A stretch of DNA of 64,000 bases from Saccharicrinis sp963677245 (lineage in GTDB: Bacteria > Bacteroidota > Bacteroidia > Bacteroidales > Marinilabiliaceae), in assembly GCA_963677245.1 (NCBI GenBank), contig OY781921.1, positions 682,001-746,000 on the forward strand. The letters run 5' to 3'. Under the pieces are notes generated by a model. The model saw only the letters and a program-made list of their open reading frames with translations. It was not told where the DNA came from and searched no databases. The stretch's first letter is position 1. Each line of letters opens with the position of its first letter. Below, piece after piece: positions 1 through 8,300 of the stretch. The position numbers were made by a program, and so were the translations under genes.

Positions 1-2
1 AA

Positions 3-2633
3 AAGTACATGTTTACTTGTTTTGAAAAGTTAGCGTGTTTTCCGGATATCCCGGTTTATTTTAAAGATGCCAAATACAGCAATATTTATAAAACAGATTT
101 TATTTCGGTTTACCCGGATATTGTCAATCCCGTTTTTCATTTTGATTTATCAGAAGAAGGGATTGAGTATTCGTTAAAACTGAAATTGAAAGATAAGCAC
201 CTGAGTGTAACACATAAAAAGCCATTAATTATATCACACTCTCCGTGCACCCTGCTTATTCGCGATAAATTATACAGAATTGCAAATACGGATAGTAAAA
301 AGTTCCTGCCTTTTTTTGATAAGCAGAGTATTAAGATTCAGTCGAGAAGTGTTCCTACTTATATGGACACTTTTGTATTAAACGCCATTAAAGAAAATCT
401 TGTAGAAGCCAATGGTTTTACGATAAGAGAAAACCAGACAGAGGCATCAGCTATTCTTTCGCTGGAGCAGGACATTAGCCAAAATCCGGTATTGGTGCTT
501 AAATTTAAATATGCGCAAAAAAAATATTTAGCCCATAGCCAGTCCAACACCGTTGTGCAACTGCGAAAAAACAATAATCACTACGAGTTTACCAAATACG
601 AAAGAGATATTAACTGGGAGAATCAAATGTCGTCCTTATTGGTAGCTCAGGGACTTGAATTAAAAGGTGGTGCTAATTATCAGCCCAAAAAATCGGACAA
701 CGAAGAAATAAGCATAGACGAGGTAATACAATGGTTAAACCTGAATCAGCAAAAACTGATTGACCATGGTTTTTCAATTGTTCAGGATATCTTGGAAAGC
801 AATTACTATGTTGGTGCTTTTGATTGCTCTTTCAATACCAATAAAGGCGAAGACTGGTTTGATCTTCAAATGCGCGTAACTGTAGGTGAGTTTGAGATTC
901 CTTTTATCAAATTACGAAAATTCATCATTGCCGGTAAAAACGAATATACCCTGCCTGATGGACAAATATTTATTATTCCGCAGGAATGGTTTACCAAGTA
1001 TGCCGACATTTTAACCTATGCCGAAGAAAGCAAGGGAAAAGTATGTTTAAGTAAAATGTATTACAGCTTACTGGAAGCTCCGGGTGAACAAAAGCATAAA
1101 ACTTTTACTACCGACAAAATCACCAATAGTAAAACGCCATCAGGCTTAAAAGCAAGCCTTCGACCCTATCAGCTACAAGGCTTTAACTGGATGCATTATC
1201 TGCACGATAACGGTTTTGGTGGTATTTTAGCTGATGATATGGGTCTGGGTAAGACACTGCAAACTATTACGCTTTTATCTAAGGTGTATGAAAATTCAGG
1301 TTTACAAAGCGCTGATCAAGATAAAGAAGAAGTTCCCAATCAGATGAGTTTATTTGAGCCATCAACCATCGAAGGGTTTAACAATAGTGGGATACCAACC
1401 TCTATCATAGCCATGCCAACATCACTCATCCACAACTGGTTGAATGAGTTTAAAAAGTTTGCTCCCGATTTAAAGATTTACATTTACACCGGAACCAAAC
1501 GTTTAAAATCAAAGGAAATTGGCAAAATCATCCGACATTATCATGTGGTATTAACTTCGTATGGTGTTATTCGAAATGATATTGATTATCTGAGACACTA
1601 CAAATTCCATTATTTTATTTTGGATGAAAGCCAATATGTAAAAAACCCGGGATCGAAAATATATGATGCCATTATGCAAATTGAGTGTCATAAAAAGATG
1701 GCTTTAACCGGAACGCCTATTGAAAATTCCTTAACGGATTTGTGGGCTCAAATGAACTTTGTAAACAAAGGATTGCTGGGCAACCTGACTTCTTTTAAAA
1801 GAAAGTTTGTGGTTCCCATCTCTAAAAAAAACAGCGAAGAACAGGAAGCCAAACTACAGCAACTCATTGAACCATTTGTCTTACGACGAACAAAAGAGAA
1901 AGTAGCCAAAGAACTGCCTCCGGTAACCGAGCAGGTCATGTATTGCGACATGACCCTGGAGCAAAAGAAGGTCTACGATGCTGAAAAATCAGGAATCAGA
2001 AATGAACTCCTGAAGACATTTGAAAAAAGCGGTCCCGATAAGTCGACCTTTTTAGCCCTTCAGGGATTAACCCGTTTAAGACAGCTGGCCAATCATCCAA
2101 AATTAATCAACCCTGATTTCGAAGGAGAATCAGGTAAGTTTAATTTAATAGTAGATAACCTACAGAGCATTATTAACGAGAAACATAAAGTGCTTATATT
2201 TTCTTCGTTTGTAAAGGATTTAGAGTTAATTGAAGAAGTATTAAACAAACGAAAAATAACCTACAGTAAACTGACAGGAAGTACCACCGACCGTAAAGCT
2301 GTGGTAGATGACTTTGAAAAGAATGAGAATTGTAAAGTGTTCTTAATCTCATTAAAAGCCGGTGGTGTGGGTTTAAACTTAACCAGTGCCGATTATGTGT
2401 TTCTGCTTAATCCCTGGTGGAATCCGGCAGCAGAAGCACAAGCTATTAACAGAGCACACAGAATTGGTCAAACAAAAAATGTGTTTGTGTATCGCTTTAT
2501 CTCAACAGATACTATTGAAGAAAAGATTATGAAGCTGCAGGATCACAAAGCAAAACTGGCTGATACCTTTATAAATTCCAATAACCCATTTAAAAACATG
2601 TCGGAAACTGAAATAAAAGAATTATTTTCATAA
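3..2633 (+). CDS. SNF2-family DEAD/DEAH-box helicase, 5'-partial
   Basis: Swi2/Snf2-type ATP-dependent DNA translocase, probably acting on protein-DNA complexes in transcription or repair. Counting from the first ATG at 9, the ATP-binding loop DDMGLGKT is near residue 408, the Walker B variant DESQ near 539, motif III-like TGTPIENSLTDLW near 568, and the C-terminal helicase lobe has GVGLNLTSADYV and the typical QAINRAHRIGQ motif near 785-822. About 400 residues precede the motor. The frame is open to the window edge (codons AAG TAC precede the ATG) and no start signal is visible, so the true start is probably upstream. The C-terminus is complete. Family is certain; the cellular role is not. 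Confidence 0.9.
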   Translation, partial: KYMFTCFEKLACFPDIPVYFKDAKYSNIYKTDFISVYPDIVNPVFHFDLSEEGIEYSLKLKLKDKHLSVTHKKPLIISHSPCTLLIRDKLYRIANTDSKKFLPFFDKQSIKIQSRSVPTYMDTFVLNAIKENLVEANGFTIRENQTEASAILSLEQDISQNPVLVLKFKYAQKKYLAHSQSNTVVQLRKNNNHYEFTKYERDINWENQMSSLLVAQGLELKGGANYQPKKSDNEEISIDEVIQWLNLNQQKLIDHGFSIVQDILESNYYVGAFDCSFNTNKGEDWFDLQMRVTVGEFEIPFIKLRKFIIAGKNEYTLPDGQIFIIPQEWFTKYADILTYAEESKGKVCLSKMYYSLLEAPGEQKHKTFTTDKITNSKTPSGLKASLRPYQLQGFNWMHYLHDNGFGGILADDMGLGKTLQTITLLSKVYENSGLQSADQDKEEVPNQMSLFEPSTIEGFNNSGIPTSIIAMPTSLIHNWLNEFKKFAPDLKIYIYTGTKRLKSKEIGKIIRHYHVVLTSYGVIRNDIDYLRHYKFHYFILDESQYVKNPGSKIYDAIMQIECHKKMALTGTPIENSLTDLWAQMNFVNKGLLGNLTSFKRKFVVPISKKNSEEQEAKLQQLIEPFVLRRTKEKVAKELPPVTEQVMYCDMTLEQKKVYDAEKSGIRNELLKTFEKSGPDKSTFLALQGLTRLRQLANHPKLINPDFEGESGKFNLIVDNLQSIINEKHKVLIFSSFVKDLELIEEVLNKRKITYSKLTGSTTDRKAVVDDFEKNENCKVFLISLKAGGVGLNLTSADYVFLLNPWWNPAAEAQAINRAHRIGQTKNVFVYRFISTDTIEEKIMKLQDHKAKLADTFINSNNPFKNMSETEIKELFS

Positions 2634-2698
2634 TTCCATTTTTAGGCTGGCATAGCTTTTGTCAATTAATTAAAACAATAGAAAATAAACACAATCAT

Positions 2699-3370
2699 AT
2701 GAAGAAGTTAATATGGATTGCGATAATCATGCTTACTGTTATGCATACATCGCAAGCGCAGGAAGTAAAATCACAAACACGAAACATCGGTACTTTTAAT
2801 GAGATTTATGCAGGAAAAGGTATAAATGTTACTTTAATTGAAGGGGATAAAGAAAAGATTGAAGTGAATATTGAAAACGGCGAAGTATCAGATGTCATTA
2901 CTAAATTAGCCGGGCGAAAATTAAGTATTAAGCTTAAAACTAAAATTTATAAGAATGTTGGCGTACAGGTTTTTGTTACCTATAAGTCTTTAAAAGCCAT
3001 TAGCACAGGAACCGGTGCATTTATAGATGCCAAAGATATTATACGGGCACAAAACCTGGATTTAAAAGCTGGAACCGGATCTACTATTATTCTTGAAATT
3101 GATACCAAAGCGGTTAAATCGTCGTTAACATCTTCAAAAATTGAGTTAGTAGGAAAAACTGAATTCCAGGATATTTCTGTAAATGCAGGAGGTCGTTATA
3201 TTGCCAACGAACTTAAAAGTACAGAAACATTCGTAAAAACATCTACAGGTGGTTCTGCCTGGGTAAACGTAAGTGAAAAACTAGAAGCCTCAACTTCAAC
3301 CGGAGGAAAGGTAATTTATCAGGGTTCACCTAATAAGTTAATTACTAAAGGGAACGTTAGTCAGGAATAA
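2699..3370 (+). CDS. secreted DUF2807 (head GIN domain) protein
   Basis: An N-terminal signal peptide (MKKLIWIAIIMLTVMHTSQAQ) is followed by about 195 residues of repetitive beta-strand pattern with recurrent Thr-Gly-Thr/Ser-Thr-Gly-Gly turns (SAISTGTGAF-, KAGTGSTI- and STSTGGK-like segments). This matches the Bacteroidota DUF2807 'putative auto-transporter adhesin, head GIN domain' family, a right-handed beta-helix-like fold at the cell envelope. The substrate or partner is unknown. It lies 65 bp after the helicase gene, could be co-transcribed with it, and ends at a strong shared terminator. Family call is confident; function is not. Confidence 0.8.
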   Translation: MKKLIWIAIIMLTVMHTSQAQEVKSQTRNIGTFNEIYAGKGINVTLIEGDKEKIEVNIENGEVSDVITKLAGRKLSIKLKTKIYKNVGVQVFVTYKSLKAISTGTGAFIDAKDIIRAQNLDLKAGTGSTIILEIDTKAVKSSLTSSKIELVGKTEFQDISVNAGGRYIANELKSTETFVKTSTGGSAWVNVSEKLEASTSTGGKVIYQGSPNKLITKGNVSQE

Positions 3371-3374
3371 ACAA

Positions 3375-3406
3375 AGCCCCAGATAATGATAGTATTATCT
3401 GGGGCT
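3375..3406. terminator. bidirectional intrinsic terminator
   Basis: A perfect 13-bp stem (AGCCCCAGATAAT at 3375-3387 with its complement at 3394-3406) has a 6-nt loop, followed by CATTTTT on the plus strand and TTTGTTTATT on the minus strand. It sits between the convergent DUF2807 and mgsA genes and can serve both. Confidence 0.85.
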
Positions 3407-3433
3407 CATTTTTAAAACTCTATTCCTATAAAA

Positions 3434-3901
3434 TTACGCAATAACCTTTCTTTTAATATACGATTCATAATCTTTAACAATAGGTTCATATCCTAGATGA
3501 AATAACTCACTTGAAATTACAAAATCTGCAGTAGATCGATTGGTAGCTGTAACAATATTATATAATGCCACAATTCGTAATAAAGCTTTAACATCTACAT
3601 CATGAGGTTGTGGCTGCATTGGATCCCAAAAGAATATTAAAATATCTATTTTTTTCTCAGCTATTAAAGCTCCCAATTGCTGATCGCCTCCAAGTGGTCC
3701 CGATTTTAAAAGCTTTACCGTAGGCGGAACCGTTTGATTTTCTTCACATTTTTTATTGAGCACTTCACTTATAAGCGAACCGGTTGTACCTGTGCAAACT
3801 AGGTTGTGCATAGCTAGTTCTTTCCAGTTGTATTTAGCCCAGTCTACTAAATCTACCTTCCTGTTATCATGTGCTACAAGAGCTATTGATTTTTTCTTCA
3901 T
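3434..3901 (-). CDS. mgsA: methylglyoxal synthase
   Basis: Converts dihydroxyacetone phosphate to methylglyoxal and phosphate, a cytosolic bypass of lower glycolysis under phosphate limitation. The 155-residue length matches the family (about 150). Diagnostic segments are LVAHDNRK near the N-terminus, CTGTTG (phosphate binding), SGPLGGDQQLGA with the catalytic Asp, and FFWDPMQPQPHDVDVKALLR, followed by NIVTATNRSTADF. A -7-like box TAGTTTTG lies on this strand at 3961-3968. Single gene, convergent with the DUF2807 gene. Confidence 0.96.
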   Translation of the reverse strand: MKKKSIALVAHDNRKVDLVDWAKYNWKELAMHNLVCTGTTGSLISEVLNKKCEENQTVPPTVKLLKSGPLGGDQQLGALIAEKKIDILIFFWDPMQPQPHDVDVKALLRIVALYNIVTATNRSTADFVISSELFHLGYEPIVKDYESYIKRKVIA

Positions 3902-3960
3902 ACGCTTTTAATTCTAGTTTTATTCCCAATTAGTATTTAAACAAAATGTAAGTTGATGAA

Positions 3961-3968
3961 CAAAACTA
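3961..3968 (-). promoter_or_regulatory. Bacteroidota -7 box for mgsA
   Basis: TAGTTTTG on the minus strand matches TAnnTTTG and sits about 60 bp upstream of the mgsA ATG. No clear -33 element was assigned. Confidence 0.45.
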
Positions 3969-4088
3969 GAATTTATAAAGACTTAACTAGTATCGTTTTA
4001 TGTTTTTTAACAACATAAGCGATCTTTTATTCTTTTTTTAATTAAAATATGTTGATAAGCTTTAACTAATCTTTTATATCAACGGTTT

Positions 4089-5012
4089 CTATCTCTTTTC
4101 TATATAAGTACTTGAAGTCACTTTCATCGGAATTTCTAACCCTTGTGGTAATTGTTGATTTCCATTCATTACCATTGTTCCTTCTAATTTTTGCTCCTGT
4201 TTTCCGCGAATAAACCAACCATCATTAGGATTCAATACATAATCAGCGTTTTGATTTCCCTTTAAGTTAAAGGTAACCTTCATTCCATTTATCACAGCCT
4301 CCTGTCCTGAGGAAGAAATACCCCCTATACCTTTCAATGTCCATTTATCATTCGAAACGCCAGCCAGAGTCCAATTATTAAACAAATCAGCTTTTAACGT
4401 GGAAGTAAGTGCAGTTTCTGTTTTCCAACTCTCTCCTATTTTTTTACTTTCTTCTGGATAAATAGACAATATCATGGCCATATTTCCGCTTAGTGCTTCT
4501 TCGCCAAAGTGTCCGGCTAAAGTGGTTTTTAAACGGTTTGCAGCAGAGCCCTGAATATTTCCTACTGAATTAACCGCACTATCTATAATTTGATTCATTC
4601 CTTCTATTCGAATAACTTCGCCCTGAGGTGAGATAACCATTTTAAACTCTTCACCAACAATCTTACTATATATCATAGCCATTTTATCTTCAGGATTTAA
4701 TGGTTTCGAGGAATCGTAAAACATATTAAACATCAAACTTTCAACATTAATAAGCATACTCTCAAAAGAAGCTTTTAACACAATATTATTCCCTTCATTA
4801 CCTACAGGTGTAAAACGCGTAATACCTTTAAAATCGTTCTTCATTTCCTGCTCTAAAAACCCTAAGGTTTGTGTAATATTTAGTTTTGTTTCCTGATAAA
4901 ATCGATAATCAACTCCTTTTTTAAGCTTGTATTTTAATGAATGACTTTGTGCATTAACTCCTACAAACACAATCATTATTGCTATAATGACTAATCCAAT
5001 TTTCTTCTTCAT
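4089..5012 (-). CDS. exported DUF6263-like protein
   Basis: A 307-residue protein with an N-terminal signal peptide (hydrophobic residues 4-20 ending NAQS). The mature part is a beta-rich sequence with features of the Bacteroidota DUF6263 family: an opening SLKYKLKKGVDYRF, a central stretch describing a precursor/Met-rich region, and a C-terminal MKVTSSTYIEKR end. No catalytic motif is visible. The upstream 292 bp separate it from a divergent methyltransferase gene. Family assignment is from pattern memory and moderate; function unknown. Confidence 0.6.
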   Translation of the reverse strand: MKKKIGLVIIAIMIVFVGVNAQSHSLKYKLKKGVDYRFYQETKLNITQTLGFLEQEMKNDFKGITRFTPVGNEGNNIVLKASFESMLINVESLMFNMFYDSSKPLNPEDKMAMIYSKIVGEEFKMVISPQGEVIRIEGMNQIIDSAVNSVGNIQGSAANRLKTTLAGHFGEEALSGNMAMILSIYPEESKKIGESWKTETALTSTLKADLFNNWTLAGVSNDKWTLKGIGGISSSGQEAVINGMKVTFNLKGNQNADYVLNPNDGWFIRGKQEQKLEGTMVMNGNQQLPQGLEIPMKVTSSTYIEKR

Positions 5013-5174
5013 ATTATCTTACTTAATCAACTAGTTTTATGTCTTCCAAAAACAACAAAGGCTAAAAGTACATCATAATTAACTTTTAGCAATTTTGAAA
5101 AGAGAAATATTCATTGTTTCTAATTATTACTAATTAATTCTAGAATCATGCCAAGTTTTAATCACTTCATTTTA

Positions 5175-5182
5175 TACTTTTG
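5175..5182 (+). promoter_or_regulatory. -7 box upstream of the methyltransferase gene
   Basis: TACTTTTG fits TAnnTTTG and is followed by GCAG, a typical context in this window. It predicts an untranslated leader of roughly 115 nt before the ATG at 5305. The rest of the 5013-5304 interval shows nothing recognisable. Confidence 0.5.
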
Positions 5183-5304
5183 CAGCTTAAATAATTGCTA
5201 ATGTAAAAGCATGGTGTTCCCAGTTCTTATAAATCATTTTAATTGACTAAAAAAGGATGAACTATTATTGGTATCACTATGCAACAAATGAAAAATAAAT
5301 TCAC

Positions 5305-6009
5305 ATGAAAGGTAGTTTATATTTAATCCCTAATACTTTAGGAGACTCTTCTATTTCCAGTGTAATCCCAAACGATGTATGTCTGTTAATTAAACAAATC
5401 AAACACTTTATTGTAGAGGATATCAGGACCACACGTCGTTTCCTAAAAAAGGTTGATAAGGCTATTAATATTGATGAGCTTACCTTTTATGAACTCAACA
5501 AACACACCACGCATCAGCAAAAAAGTAACTATTTAAATGCCGCAAAAAAGGGTGCCAATATTGGTGTAGTTTCTGAGGCCGGTTGTCCGGGAATTGCCGA
5601 TCCGGGAGCAGATATAGTGGCAGCAGCACATCAACATGGCATCAAAGTTATTCCCTTGGTCGGTCCGTCCTCTATCCTACTATCATTGATTGCCTCTGGT
5701 ATGAATGGACAAAGTTTTGCCTTTCATGGATATATTCCTATTAAATCTGGTGACAGAGTTAAATATATCAAACACCTCGAAGGCCTATCAATTAGAGAAA
5801 AACAAACGCAAATTTTCATCGAGGCACCATACCGAAATAATCATCTGCTAAAAGATATTTTGAGCACATGCAGCGCAAAAACAAAAGTTTGTGTAGCCTG
5901 CGATATTACTTTGGAATCAGAGTTTATTGAAACAAAAACGGTATCGCAATGGAAAGGCAAACTACCTGAATTACATAAGCGCCCAACCATTTTTTTAATT
6001 CAAGGATAA
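5305..6009 (+). CDS. RsmI-like SAM-dependent methyltransferase
   Basis: Tetrapyrrole-methylase-fold enzyme of the RsmI (16S rRNA C1402 2'-O-methyltransferase) superfamily. Visible signatures are GSLYLIPNTLGD at the N-terminus, FIVEDIRTTRRFLK, VVSEAGCPGIADPGA (SAM-pocket loop, residues about 90-105) and the VIPLVGPSSILLSLIASGMNGQSFAFHGY block. At 234 residues it lacks the extra C-terminal domain of E. coli RsmI. Many Bacteroidota carry this shorter paralogue in addition to a true RsmI, so the rRNA target is an inference and no symbol is given. Confidence 0.85.
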   Translation: MKGSLYLIPNTLGDSSISSVIPNDVCLLIKQIKHFIVEDIRTTRRFLKKVDKAINIDELTFYELNKHTTHQQKSNYLNAAKKGANIGVVSEAGCPGIADPGADIVAAAHQHGIKVIPLVGPSSILLSLIASGMNGQSFAFHGYIPIKSGDRVKYIKHLEGLSIREKQTQIFIEAPYRNNHLLKDILSTCSAKTKVCVACDITLESEFIETKTVSQWKGKLPELHKRPTIFLIQG

Positions 6010-6175
6010 TTCAAATTTAATGTAGTATAAAATCTGTTTTTTAGTTAACTTATATATCCCTTTTAATCTTAAGTTATATAACGCATTTGAAAAAATATGA
6101 GTTGTCAACATTATATAATTCAATGTTGTTTAACTAATGGCCAATATCTAAGATGCTATTGTAAAAACTAAAAAT

Positions 6176-7411
6176 ATGAAAAAGTACTACATTATTTTAT
6201 CTGTATTATTCTCCATTTTATGGTTTGGATGTGAGAAAGATGAAGAAAAGCAAAATGGAAATAATCATGAAAATATAACCCTACTTAAGGTAGAAGAACG
6301 CTTATCTTACCCAAGCTCTCTGGTTGAAACAATTTTGGCAGCAGCAGAAAACTCGCTTGGAGAAGGCATTCAACTTACAGGACGTAATCCTGATCCGGTA
6401 AAAGTATATTACGTAGAATATGAATCTACTTATATTAATAATGAAAAAATTACACTATCCGGATTGGTTTGTGCACCCGTAAATGCAGATAAAAAATGTA
6501 CGCTTCTAAGTTTTCAAAACGGAACAATGTCACTTCATTCTAGTGCGCCATCAAATCAACTTACCCATCCAGAGTTTAGTATTTTGCATGCACTGGCAGG
6601 TTTAGGCTATGTAGTTGTAATAGCTGATTATCCAGGTTTTGGTAGTTCCGAAAATATTCAACATCCTTATTACCATAAAGCTCTTTTTCAGCAATGTATT
6701 CGCGATTTAGTTATTGCAGCTCAGGACATGGCTCTATCTGAAAAATACAATTTCACCATCAACAACAAATTATATCTTACTGGTTATTCTCTAGGAGGTT
6801 GGGCTACCTTGGTTGCTCACAACAGTATTGAAAACAACCCAATAGAAGGCATTGAGTTACTTGGTTCAGCTTGTGGTGCAGGCGCCTATGATTTAATTGC
6901 CATGAGAGAACATTTGGTTCAGCAAACACATTATACCCAACCATTTTATGTCCCGAATTTATTAATGGGCTTTAAATCGGTTAATGATATTAGCTATGAT
7001 TTGTCTGTTTATATAAATGAACCCTATGCATCACAAATACCAAATTTAATAGATGGAGAACATTCATCAGAAGAGGTTAACAGTGCATTAACTCATGATA
7101 TGACCGCTTTATTTACAGATGGATTTTTAAATAACTTCTACTCTGAAACTGAACATGAATGGATTGAATTAAGAAACGTTCTTACGAACAACAGTCAATA
7201 TGCATGGACCAATTTAAAACCCATAACTTTATATCATGGAAACAACGACAATCATGTTCCGTATTTCTTATCTGAAGACCTATTAAACGAGTTCAGATCT
7301 ATTGGAGTAGAAGAAGATATGGTTAAATTGATCACTTTAACAGATGAAGATCATATTTCGGGATTGCTACCCATGTATAAACTATTTATTAACGAAATAC
7401 TTCAAAATTAA
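6176..7411 (+). CDS. lipase-like alpha/beta hydrolase lipoprotein
   Basis: Probable envelope-anchored esterase or lipase. The N-terminus is a lipoprotein signal with the lipobox-like WFGC at residues 16-19, followed by an Asp/Glu/Lys-rich linker. An alpha/beta-hydrolase fold follows, with the nucleophile elbow GYSLGG (Ser about 204), a candidate acid in HGNNDNHVP (about 355-362) and a candidate His in DEDHISGL (about 393). SADYPGFGSSE resembles the oxyanion-side loop of secreted lipases. Substrate cannot be told. It sits 26 bp upstream of the DUF2293 gene. Confidence 0.8.
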   Translation: MKKYYIILSVLFSILWFGCEKDEEKQNGNNHENITLLKVEERLSYPSSLVETILAAAENSLGEGIQLTGRNPDPVKVYYVEYESTYINNEKITLSGLVCAPVNADKKCTLLSFQNGTMSLHSSAPSNQLTHPEFSILHALAGLGYVVVIADYPGFGSSENIQHPYYHKALFQQCIRDLVIAAQDMALSEKYNFTINNKLYLTGYSLGGWATLVAHNSIENNPIEGIELLGSACGAGAYDLIAMREHLVQQTHYTQPFYVPNLLMGFKSVNDISYDLSVYINEPYASQIPNLIDGEHSSEEVNSALTHDMTALFTDGFLNNFYSETEHEWIELRNVLTNNSQYAWTNLKPITLYHGNNDNHVPYFLSEDLLNEFRSIGVEEDMVKLITLTDEDHISGLLPMYKLFINEILQN

Positions 7412-7423
7412 ATCATTACAAAC

Positions 7424-7430
7424 AAAGGAG
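7424..7430 (+). promoter_or_regulatory. strong Shine-Dalgarno sequence
   Basis: AAAGGAG lies 7 nt before the ATG at 7438. Strong Shine-Dalgarno sequences are uncommon in this window, so this one fixes the start of the DUF2293 protein. Confidence 0.7.
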
Positions 7431-7437
7431 AACATTA

Positions 7438-8124
7438 ATGCCGGAAATTAAAATACTATCCCAAAATGCAATCGGAAATTTATTTGATGAAAAAGGTGTT
7501 GAACACACCCCTCCTTCGAATTGGAAATTCTTAAAGGCCGGAGATGCCGGTATTACCAGGAAAGTAACTTCAAACAAAGAATACTGGAAAGTTGTATTTA
7601 AAAAAGGGCGCAGAACCATGTCCAAAGGAATATGGGCACCGGAATGGATCATTGATAAGGCCAAACAGGAGGTTAATGCACAAAGAAATACTGAAGCGTA
7701 TCAAAAAAGAAAATTATATGATGCTGATCGAAGAGAAAAGCAACAACAATTGTACGAAAAGGAGTTTTGTAATGAAGTGGTCCAATTCCTAAATTTTCAT
7801 CCGCAATACCAGGAAATGGCAAAAGCCATGGCTATTCTTGTCACTAAACACGCAATTCCTGTGGGTAATGGCACAGTAGCCAGAACCAAACAAATACCAG
7901 TTAATGAACGTGCAGCAAAAGCCGTAATTGCCTGGATGAGACATAAAACTACGGCCTATGATCAACTTCAGATTCCTCTAATAAAAGGAAAGCGAAGGGA
8001 GGTAAGAAAAGAACTCGCTCAAAAATCAGTTGAAATATTAAACAATTATCGCAAAGGACATTCATTGAAATCTGATTGTCCTTTAAAAAACGCCATTTCA
8101 AAGTCCATAAAAAACTGGAAATAA
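7438..8124 (+). CDS. DUF2293 domain protein
   Basis: A 228-residue soluble basic protein. Residues 20-70 (PPSNWKFLKAGDAGITRKV, then KKGRRTMSKGIWAP) form one conserved block. The C-terminal half (about 110-215) carries the DUF2293 pattern: HAIPVGNGTVARTKQIPVNERAAKAVIAWMRHKTTAYD, then IKGKRREVRKELA. The abundance of Lys/Arg suggests nucleic-acid binding, which is inference. It probably shares a transcript with the lipase-like gene. Function unknown. Confidence 0.8.
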   Translation: MPEIKILSQNAIGNLFDEKGVEHTPPSNWKFLKAGDAGITRKVTSNKEYWKVVFKKGRRTMSKGIWAPEWIIDKAKQEVNAQRNTEAYQKRKLYDADRREKQQQLYEKEFCNEVVQFLNFHPQYQEMAKAMAILVTKHAIPVGNGTVARTKQIPVNERAAKAVIAWMRHKTTAYDQLQIPLIKGKRREVRKELAQKSVEILNNYRKGHSLKSDCPLKNAISKSIKNWK

Positions 8125-8166
8125 GCAGCTGTTAAATAAAAAAAAACAGTTTTTTTCATAGCATTC

Positions 8167-8187
8167 ATTGACAAAGTATCTGTCAAT
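8167..8187. promoter_or_regulatory. 7-bp dyad upstream of first chemoreceptor
   Basis: ATTGACA (8167-8173) and its exact complement TGTCAAT (8181-8187) are separated by 7 nt. It could be an operator; the stem is too short and lacks a T-run, so it is unlikely to be a terminator. Confidence 0.35.
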
Positions 8188-8209
8188 TAGTATCTTAAAT
8201 GTATAATTC

Positions 8210-8262
8210 GTTGAAATAGTTCAATCTTTCAACCACAACATTCAACAATAATACTGTTGAAT
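8210..8262. promoter_or_regulatory. four GTTGAA/TTCAAC half-sites before chemoreceptor gene
   Basis: GTTGAA at 8210-8215, TTCAAC at 8228-8233, TTCAAC at 8241-8246 and GTTGAA at 8256-8261. The last two lie inside a perfect dyad ATTCAACA (8240-8247) / TGTTGAAT (8255-8262). The cluster ends 39 bp before the ATG at 8301, a natural operator position. The binding protein is unknown. Confidence 0.45.
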
Positions 8263-8300
8263 ATTTAAAACGAACCCATTATTAACGAAACATATAAGCT

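Noticed and set aside
8129..8156. Terminator after the DUF2293 gene
   Set aside because: CTGTT and AACAG flank an A-run followed by T's, but a 5-bp AT-rich stem is too weak to list as a terminator.
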